This document shows, piece after piece, positions 55,923 to 64,000 of a stretch of 64,000 bases of DNA. The stretch is from Drechmeria coniospora (lineage: Eukaryota; Ascomycota; Sordariomycetes; Hypocreales; Ophiocordycipitaceae): NCBI RefSeq assembly GCF_001625195.1, contig NC_054391.1, forward strand, positions 3,283,390-3,347,389, in the 5' to 3' direction. Position numbers and translations under genes: made by a program. Every line of letters starts with the position of its first letter. Position 1 is the first letter of the stretch. The notes under the pieces are model-generated. The model saw only the letters and a list, made by a program, of their open reading frames with translations. It did no database searches and was not told the origin of the DNA.

Positions 55923-58911
55923 TCAGTTCGGCGAGCGCGCGCCCGACGTCGCCGTCACGGACCGGGTCCCGTTGCGGGCCAGGATCGCAACCGACGGCAC
56001 CTCCATACGCATGACGTCCCAGTGGCCCGATACGTGCGGGTTTCCGTGCGGCCTGAGGGCGGCCACTCGCATGCTGATGCCACGCCGGCCGTCCATCGTC
56101 AGCGGGCCGCGTCGTGGGCCGTGGCCGGAGCCTACTTACGTGTAATTTCCCGCCACGATCTGCGTGCCGTCGGCAAGCTTCCCGAACCACCAGAAGGCCG
56201 CGTTCCCGCGAGGAACCCTCAGCTGCGGGAACGCGACCGTGTCGCTCTTGTTGTGCCGCTCTGGCCTGTACTGCCGCTGCCACGACGACACCTGCACGGC
56301 GGCCGCGGAGCCAACATGGCCGCGCTTGCCCACCAGAGGCGGATACGTCCAGTCCCGTTCGGTCCAGCCGCTGGCGAATATCTGACGCCGTGCCCGGCCG
56401 GTCAGCGGGTGCGAGGGAAGCGGGCGGGAAGCGCAGACTCACGTCCCAGCGGAAATAGTAGCAAGGATATCGGAAGTCGGCCCGTAGATCGACGTAGTCG
56501 CTCGGGTCTTTTTCGGTGTCGAAGGACCAGCTGCCACGGTGAGCTCGTCAGCCGTCGACCGACGCGAGAACGATGGCGCTTGATCGACCTACGCCCAGCC
56601 GCGCTCCTCGGCCCGGATGACGGTTTTGACGTGCAGCAGAGTGTCGAACGCCTTTTCCACGTCGTATGCGGCGCCTGGGGTTTGCGAAATCGTCAGCGCT
56701 CCGCGAAACCTCGGCGGCCGCGGCGCCCGGGGGGGTCGGGCGGCTCGACGGTACCTCCGTAGGGAATGCAGAGTTCTTCTCCGCCGTCACCCTTGACCCA
56801 GAGTTTGCCGCCGTACAGGGGAAACGCTTCGTCGTCGCCGACATGCTCGGGGGGGGAAAACACGACCCTGTCGCCCGTCAGCCTCCCCCGTCCGCTCGGA
56901 CGACGGCCGTGGCCAACCCACCGGGCGCTCGCCTTCGCCCCGGGGCTCACCAGCAGGGGATCCGGCAGGGAAACGTTGGGGACCAGTGTCAACGGCTCGA
57001 GCGTTTGCAGAGCATTGATGCCGCCGAGACGGTCGTTCAAGCCGACGCCGGGCTGCGGCTCCAGCTCGAAGCTGTACCTGACCGGGTCCTTGCCCTCGTT
57101 GGCGATCTGAACGGTCCACTCGGGTCGGAACCGTTTCGTGTCCAGCAGGGCGAATGGTTCAAAGGAGAGGTCGGTCGTGGACTCCAACACCTTTTGGGCA
57201 TTCACGAGGCCGGTGCCGACCTGAAATGGCGATGCCGCCAAGGCCGGCCGAGGCATGCCGTGTCCGGTGCACCACGCGACGCTCCGGCCGCTCGAGATGA
57301 TTCGGCTCGCCATGCGCTTTGCGAAACCGGGACCGTGAACGGCTCGGCCCCCATGCTTTCCGATGTAGAGCGCCGCCACCCCGGCGACGTACGGCGCGGC
57401 CATCGAAGTGCCGTCGGCCATGCCGAACCTCTGGCGCAAAAGGGTGCTGACGATGCGGTAGCCCGGTGCGCCGACGTCGGGCTTGAGCAGCATCTCGTTG
57501 GTCGGTCCCCACGAGGTGAAAGGTGCCGCCATCGGTCGAGCTCCCGGATCGCTCGAGCCCATGTCGGGATCGCCCGTGACGTTGATGGCCGCCACCGACA
57601 GGACCCCGTGGCCGTTGGAGCCGGTGCCGGACGACAAGGGACCATTCTGCCCTTCGTTGCCGGCGGAGACGACGACGACGACCCCCCTCTCCACGATTCG
57701 GCGGGACAGCTCGGCCCAGGGTCCATCGCTGAAGCCATTCATCCCGTTGACGCTCGAGGTGATGACGTCGGCCTGGGGGCGAGTCAGCTGCCGCTGCCCG
57801 ATGATCCCCCCCCCCCCCCTCGGGCCGCATGACGAGACCTACCCCGGCGCTGTACGCATCGCAGAAGGATTGCATAAGAGTCGCCTCATCCGTGCGTTGC
57901 GCACTCTTCTTCGTCGGGTCAGTCTCTCGGCGCACCATCAACGACGTCAAGCAGGCGGGCAGGGACGAACATCGGCGAAGACCTTGTACACGAGGAGCTC
58001 CGCCTCGGGAGCAACTCCGGTGAGCCTGCAGAGTGGCTCGTTAGCATCCGCGTACGAGGAGACGGACGGGACGGCTTGCCACTTGCCGTCGCCGGCGACG
58101 ATGCCGGCAACGTGGGTTCCGTGGCCCTCGTGGTCCATCGGGTTGCCGTCCGGAACCTTGGGCCAGCGGCCTTCATCGTGAGGGTTCCCTTCAGGCTCGT
58201 CAGCGACGACCGACGGGGCGGGTGCGCCGGAACGCTGACAGGATTCCCCGACAAGGTCGTAGCCTCCGACGACCTTGCAACCAGGGCCGAAGCATCCGCC
58301 GAGCTGTCCCCGTCAGCGTCGCGGCCGGCCTCGGACGGGGCTCGGAAGACGAACGGCCTCGTGCGAATAGTCGACGCCCGTGTCGACGACGGCGACCTTG
58401 ACCCCCTTTCCCCTGACGCCTGCCTCGTGCAACCGTTCGACGCCCGTCCAGCGATGGACAGAGACGTTGCGGGCGGGGGCGTCATCCGGGAGCGACATCT
58501 CTCGAAGGCCGACCAAGGGCTCGAGCGGCACGACGCCGACGGGCCAGGCATTGACGACGCCCTCCATGCGGTGGAGCGCGTCCAGGGTCACGTCGTCGGC
58601 GCCGACGACGATGCCTCGAAAGATGTCACCGCAGCTGAACTGCTTGTAGTAGCCGCCGTCCTCACGGCCTTGGAGCGCCACGCGCCGGGCAACGGTGGCC
58701 ACGCTGGCACCCTGGGCGGCGCATCGTCAGCCGGCGTCGGCCATCGACAGGAGGTGGAGCAGACCTCTTTGATTTCGACGATGTACCTCTCGGCGCCGCC
58801 GTCGCGCCAGGTCTTCCGTCCGGGACCGGGCACTCCTTGCCCAGGATGCGGTCGGGCATCCACGGCGCCGAGCAGGAAACGGACGACGACGGACAGTCGT
58901 GAGGGCAACAT
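55923..58911 (-). CDS. Subtilisin-like serine protease (S8, Vpr/minor extracellular protease type)
   Basis: Predicted secreted endopeptidase of 832 aa. Nine exons (descending): 58911-58765, 58711-58355, 58303-57971, 57923-57843, 57772-56755, 56674-56593, 56530-56443, 56381-56140 and 56073-55923. Every junction closes in phase. Introns are 47-81 bp. The N-terminus MLPSRLSVVVRFLLGAVDA is a signal peptide, followed by an inhibitor-I9-like prodomain with YIVEIKE. The catalytic triad is Asp159 (VAVVDTGVDYSH), His229 (HEGHGTHVAG) and Ser429 (GTSMAAPYVAG); the oxyanion Asn is Asn345 (VVSAGNEG). A PA-like insert lies between His and Ser, and a C-terminal Fn3-like region (about 510-640) follows, then about 190 residues with WTYPPLVGKRGHVG. 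The first donor (GTCTGC) and two others (GTTCGT) are weak but are supported by phase and conserved peptides such as SHEALGGCFGPGCKV. Nutritional or host-cuticle role is inferred. Confidence 0.93.
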
Positions 58912-61900
58912 GCCGGCGTTTGGTGTCGAGGCCGCCGAGCACGGTCGTCCGACCTGGTCTGGAGCCGAGGGAGACTGCCGAGAGGCGGCGAGAGACGGCG
59001 AAAGGCGGCGAGAGACGGCGAAAGGCGGCGAGAGACGGCGAAAGGCGGCGAGAGACGGCGAAAGGCGGCGAAAGGCGGAAGCGACGTACGACGAACAGAC
59101 AGACGGCCGACGACTCGACGCACGCGGCCGGCAGATGCTCTGACTATGGGGACGGACGGGGCACCTCGGCAACGGTTGGCGAGGGCAGGAGCCGTCGATG
59201 GCGTCCCGCGAGGTTGGGCGACGCAGTCTCGAGGCGGACGGGAAGGAGACGCACGCTCGATGCTGCCGGGGCGAAAGCACGAGGCGACCGAGATCCTTTC
59301 GGGGACGAGAGCGGCCGACGCACGGATTCGACGATGCAGAGCGCCGGGCCAGCAGGACCGACGGACGCGACGCAAGCTTCTTTGTCGACCGGACGCGCCA
59401 CGACAACCAAGACGACGACGGGACGGGGGGGGGGGGGTCGGTTGGGTCCGAAGGTGTTGGGTGAGGACGTAGAAAGGCTGGGGGATAATGCCGCATTCGC
59501 CTCGGGCACTCGCGTGCCGCGGCAAGGCAACGGCCGGCACGTACGTGCGAGTACTCGTCCGTACGGTACCAGCAGGTGGTCTTCCCCGCGAGCGGCGAGC
59601 AGAAAGCTTGATCCTCGCCGCACCACGGTTGGTCGGCGCGGCGGCGGGAGCCAAGACGGCTGCCGCTCAGCGGATGCCAACGAGCATTCGCGTCCTGCCG
59701 CGCCGTTTGGAAACGGCTTCGATGGCTGCCAAGCGTCGAGGATGCCCGTGCTCGCATTCCCTTGCCCCGTCGTCGGGTAGGGCCGTTGTCGATTCGACAT
59801 TTCGTGGGCCGGAACGCAGCATTGACGCAGCGGGCACGCACCCGTCCGGAGTGGCAGCAGGTCCGACGCAGTCGCTGACGACCGGAGCGAATTCGCTTGG
59901 CCGCTTCACAAAACAAGGTCAGGAGCACAAGGTAGAATGCCTACCTTGCAGCCGCCGGCGACGTCTCTCCTCTCTCGTCCTTTGCTTCGCGCTGCAGAGT
60001 CGATGCACCTGCTCTCGGTGCCTCGAACCCGCTCCGTCGGCGGCCGCGTGACGGTTGACAGCAGGAACCTGCTAGGTGCTCGAGGGCGTCAACGTCCCCT
60101 TGCCACGTCACGGCCATTGCTGTTCGTAAATGACGGGAACTTTAAGGACAACGGTGCCGAGACATGAAGCAAAATATGTCATCGTCGCCACGCAAGTGCC
60201 TACCCCACTTGCGAAGTGATGACAAGTACGAGTACTGTACTTTACTCGTGGAAGCATACGAAGTACAAGCTTGCACAAGTAAAAGAGCGAGTCCAAGTAG
60301 TTACTTGCGAATACAAGAACAAGTACAAATACAAGTGCAAGAACAAGTGCAAGTACACTTGTATGAACGAGTAATACAAGAACAAGCACGGAGTACGGCG
60401 TACAATTGCGGAGTACAAGTACAAGTTCAAGTACGAGTATAAGAACAAGAACAAGTATGAATACTGCACATACATGCACATCTTCGCCCTAAAAGCACAC
60501 GTACTTGTACGTGCAAGTACATGATTGTACCATGAACCTCGGATGCACCACATGTACAACTACAGTACAGCAGGTGCATGCTACAATCGGTACGTCTGGT
60601 GCCAGGTCAAGTTATCATCAGCACCGCTGGCATCGCTTCCGTATACTGCACTTGTACTTGTACGAGCTACGTGTGCACCCTTACAACCACAAGGAGAACA
60701 TGCACTGCGAAGTACGGAGTAGTCGTGTCCATGGCCTCATTTGCTTGGCGGCACGGCAGCAGCCGGTGTTGAGACATGATCTGGTGTGCTCCGTACAGTA
60801 ATTAATACACCCATCTCTACGGAGTACAGAGTACATGTACGAAAGTACATGTACTCTCCGACTGCGGAGTACTGTAGTATCCGATTGCACTCCGTTGCTT
60901 GCAGGAAGTTGCACTTGTACATGTAATTATTGCTCCGTATAGGCACTTGTGTGCGCGCAAGTCCAGTATTTCCTTCAGCGGCGCGCCTCGTGCGATCGAG
61001 CTCCCGCGCCGTGAAACACCATCCGAACCTATTGCTTGTAAGCACTGCAAGTAGGAACCTCTGCTGCACTACATAGACGAGTAGCATTGGTAGCTTCGGT
61101 ACTGGGCAATGGGGATGCAGGACTGGTACGCCGACAGCACGGAGTGCCATGCATGCACCTACCGGGCAAGATACATGTACTGTACTGTAGTTGTACAGTG
61201 TACATGCGCTGCAAGTACTCCGCACAACGGGTGCAGTACGCCGGACGGTGCAGACAAGTGCGCCAAATATTAATTACCTGCTTACTTGCATGAGTAGTTG
61301 CAAGTACATGTACAAAGTACATGCAAATGCACTTACTCCGTACAGTAAGTACTTGTTGCTGCCGCCTGCTCCCATAGCCGTACTTGTAAGCATCACATGT
61401 ACATGCGTACCAGCCGTGGGGGTAGCAGCGCGGGGCAAAACGTGTGCACAAGTACTCCGTACTTACTATACATACATACTACAGTAGGTAATTAGGCACT
61501 GTACTTTACAGAGTACAGTATCTCTCAACGATCACGTAATGAAGGTACATGCACGAAGTACTGCGAGTACCGTATAGTACACACATATACGGAGTGCCGA
61601 GTACGGAGTACTGGAAGGGTGATGCTGACATCGTTTCTCCCATGTACAAGTAGTTTTGCCAGCCGTGAATTACGGAGCAAATGTCATCCTGCTGCTGTGT
61701 ACTTGCTTGTGCACTTGCATATGCAGTATTCCTTGCGCCTGCGAACCCAGCCATGAGGACGAGAGGGCATCGTACCCCGGAAGTTGTTGTGCTTCCTCGA
61801 GGGCTACGAATACATGCTAGTACATGCTGAAGGCACGGATAATTGCGCAATGACGACGCTGGTATGTTCCGGCCGATGCTTGACAGTGCACACTGTACGT

Positions 61901-62680
61901 TGTGCGTACCTAGGTGTACTTGCATGTACCTATGCAAGTATTACTTACCGTACACCTGCAGCAGGAGCGTGGAGGACCGCACACTGCTTCGCCAACGAGA
62001 AATGCTCGTTACCACGACAGTACGCGTGTCGGCGACCGATACGTTTCAGGAACCATACCAAGCAATTGCTTGGCGGAAGGTCGTTGGTACTTGTCGCCCG
62101 CGCCGCAACCGCCTACCCCGACAAGTACAAGTACCTGCGCACGTTCCTTTGCCCCGCGTCGCACTGGGTACCACCCGGGTACCTGCTTGTTGTCTCCCCC
62201 CCCCCCTGTTCCCCTGTCAGCTGCTCCCGTCCCCTGCAGGCCCGTCCACCCTTCCAGATGCCATCCGGCGCCGACGCTCGACTTTCCATCATGCCACATC
62301 GCAAGGTGCACGTACGAACGCATCACCACCGCTATTGCACGCACCGCTCGGCCCGTCACTCTTTACCACTTTCCCGCCGGAAGCATCGGTTGAGCCGTCG
62401 AGACGGGTTTCCAGGCAACTCGTCGTCGGAAGAACCCCCTCGTCCTCGTCACGACCCTCCGCCATCGGGTCACCGACCGACTCTCGCCGCCAGCCCATGT
62501 CCATCGACAGCAACCCGGCAGCCGGCAAACGACGCGATCCATCGTCGCCATATCGAAAACCGTCACCCACTCGAGCTCTCCCGCGGCCCTTCCTTGGACC
62601 GTCCATCGTTCCCGCCACGGGCCCATCGTGAGACCATCGACAACCTTCACCGACCCGTTTCGACGCCCACGACCGCCGCC
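58912..62680. other. Intergenic region upstream of the subtilase and the 131 aa orphan
   Basis: About 3.8 kb without a supported gene. 58.9-60.1 kb is GC-rich with large chance ORFs in all frames and includes a 20 bp repeat (58984-59079) and a G run (59427-59438). 60.17-62.05 kb is dense in AAGTAC, TACGGAGTA and TACTGTA words. A C run lies near 62193-62206. The last 400 bases are pyrimidine-rich and probably are the leader of the next gene. Confidence 0.5.
58984..59079 (-). repeat. 20 bp tandem repeat in the subtilase promoter
   Basis: Four and a half units of GGCGGCGAGAGACGGCGAAA lie 70-170 bp before the subtilase ATG, followed by a partial GGCGGCGAAA unit. The units are perfect, so they are young or selected. 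Confidence 0.9.
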
Positions 62681-63076
62681 ATGGGTCAGAGCTTCATCCA
62701 CCGCATCCAGGCGAAGCTCGAGCTTTTCCGCCTCGAGAAGCGCTACACGCAGCGCCGCCATCGCCGCTCCGCATTCGTCTCCAACGCCGTGTACGTCGAC
62801 GGCGAGTACATCTACCAGACGCCGAACAGCACCGGTTCCTACACCGACTTCAACGGAAACCGCATCGACGCCCTGCACGGCGAAAAGGCGGTGGCCGTCT
62901 CTGCCGCCAAGCACACCGCCATCATGGCCGCGACGCCTGCCTCGACGGCCATCCCCGCGTCGGACTCCAAGAGGGTGCATCGTTTCGGCGAAATGCCGGG
63001 CATCGGTGACTCCTTCGGCAGCTTCGGCAAGGACGAGCAGCATGTCGCCGAGCCCCGCGTGAGGGTGACGAGGTGA
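62681..63076 (+). CDS. Hypothetical 131 aa protein
   Basis: Single exon from ATG 62681 (MGQSFIHRIQAKLELFRLEK). The open frame extends upstream without conserved style, so this ATG, with GCCGCC just before it, is the best start. The first 50 residues are basic and helical (RYTQRRHRRSAFVSNAVYVD), followed by GEYIYQTPNSTGSYTDFNGN, an Ala-rich middle and a C-terminal GEMPGIGDSFGSFGKDEQH. The third-position GC bias and codon use look like a real gene. No signal peptide or membrane segment is present. Gly2 would allow N-myristoylation, but position 6 is Ile, so the site is weak. Function unknown. Confidence 0.65.
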   Translation: MGQSFIHRIQAKLELFRLEKRYTQRRHRRSAFVSNAVYVDGEYIYQTPNSTGSYTDFNGNRIDALHGEKAVAVSAAKHTAIMAATPASTAIPASDSKRVHRFGEMPGIGDSFGSFGKDEQHVAEPRVRVTR

Positions 63077-64000
63077 ACAGAGCCCGCGACCGATGAGCCT
63101 GCTTCATGGCAGCACCCGGACTTTGGTCGTGCCACGATCGACGTGCAATGGTTTGCCCGGCACGCCACGTCGGCATCGCCTAGCGGCTTGGGCACGGTGC
63201 ATCACGACGACACGTCTGTTCCTGTCCCACAACGAACCCGTACACCCTCCCGCCCTGCTCCGTTCTCTCCGACTTCTTCTCACACGCACGACGCAAACAC
63301 ACACGGCTCGTCCTGTTCTCTTTCATGCTCGCTCTGGCGGACGGGTGCGAGGACGCAGCCCATGATGGGGGGGGGGTTTTTTTTTTTTTTTTTTTCTTTC
63401 CTTTTCCGAGCTGCTTGCGCCTTGCAATTTCAAAATGCCGTCTTGGCCAGGGTTCGGAGGCGGGCACGTGGCCCTGGGCATCCATCCGCGGCCGGCCATA
63501 CCCTGAATGTGCATGCTCCGGTTCGCGGTACAAGCACCTCGTCCGTGCATGAGCACAAGTAAAAGTACGGAGGACCTGGGGCGGATCCTAGCATGCATAA
63601 CATGTACTCCGTACGTAGTTGTAAGTAAATGTACTCGCAACTTGATCATCCCTGCGAGCGGGCCTACCACTATGCACTTTGCCGACATCATTTGCCAATA
63701 CGAGTTGGCCAGAAATCTACAGGCCATGCCTTGCAAGTACAATAATGCTCTGCGCTTGCAACCACGATGTTGCAAACACAAACGGCAGCCCAACCAGAGT
63801 TGCAGGATGCAGGCCGCGTATGAGGCCGGGAGGGGTAGCCGACAAGCAAGGAAAGATACGCACTCGACGAAGGTCACGTGACCCACCAAGTGGTGATGGA
63901 TGGATGGATCGAGCGGAGATGACGATGATCATGGATCGATGGATCGAGCGGAGATTACGGAGATTACGGATCGATGGGGTATACGAATAATCAGTCGATC
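63077..64000. other. Spacer at the right end of the window
   Basis: No gene is supported. A G10 run followed by T19 (63367-63395) lies in the likely 3' region of the orphan gene. The last 100 bases repeat ATGGATCGA-type words (GGATGGATCGAGCGGAGAT twice, 63902-63955). Confidence 0.5.

Noticed and set aside
61784..62680. Upstream in-frame extension of the 131 aa orphan
   Set aside because: The 300 additional codons are His/Pro/Arg-rich low complexity without conserved style and begin at a non-ATG codon in motif-rich spacer. It is treated as leader sequence.

Overview
This 64 kb window is nuclear DNA of a filamentous ascomycete, most likely an insect- or nematode-associated member of the Hypocreales. 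That placement is inferred from gene content (Skn7, CipC-like, CE16-type esterase, Vpr-like subtilase, M35 protease), from short GT-AG introns of about 47-190 bp, and from GC-rich exons alternating with AT-richer spacers. No species can be fixed without a database search. I support 17 protein-coding gene models, most with splice junctions whose phases close exactly, one tRNA-Thr gene, a tandem array of a small secreted-protein gene, and several transposon traces. No gene is cut by either window edge.

Layout. 0-15 kb: kinesin-10/Kid-like motor (+), M35-type metallopeptidase (-), CipC-like stress protein (-), two divergent paralogous membrane proteins (9.6-12.9 kb), a GDSL/CE16-type esterase (+) and tRNA-Thr(AGU) (-). 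15.7-20.7 kb: AT-richer block holding two intact first-exon ORFs and one degenerate copy of a secreted-protein gene in a tandem array, with a solo LTR whose empty site survives in the neighbouring unit. 22-26.6 kb: convergent HAD/SAK RNA-repair-like protein (+) and eIF2B epsilon (-). 27-29.5 kb: a Ty3/gypsy gag relic, a secreted protein gene and a second coding relic. 29.5-37.4 kb: an 8 kb gene desert full of short TA-bounded motifs and minisatellites. 37.5-50.5 kb: a housekeeping block with SKN7, PRI1, TRM10, a complex I 21.3 kDa-like subunit and MSH2. 53.7-58.9 kb: ZIP metal transporter (+) convergent with a nine-exon subtilisin-like protease (-). 62.7 kb: one conserved-looking orphan.

Functional themes. 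PRI1 and MSH2 (replication and mismatch repair) both carry ACGCGT (MCB/MBF-type) sites upstream, compatible with G1/S control. SKN7 is the hybrid heat-shock-factor/response-regulator protein of osmotic and oxidative signalling. The secreted proteins (M35 peptidase, esterase, subtilase, the array family and the 28.3 kb protein) suit a host- or substrate-degrading lifestyle.

The most interesting signal is in the spacers. They are saturated with TACGGAGTA/TACTCCGTA and TACAGTA/TACTGTA. The tandem array gives filled versus empty comparisons. One unit has TACTCCGTA where the other has TA. In another place one unit has TACAGTA where the other has TA. The latter is the classic excision footprint of Tc1/mariner elements, and the window also holds an 80 bp hairpin element with (TA)CAGT...ACTG(TA) ends. 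I propose that much of this spacer DNA is built from scars of TA-targeting transposition.
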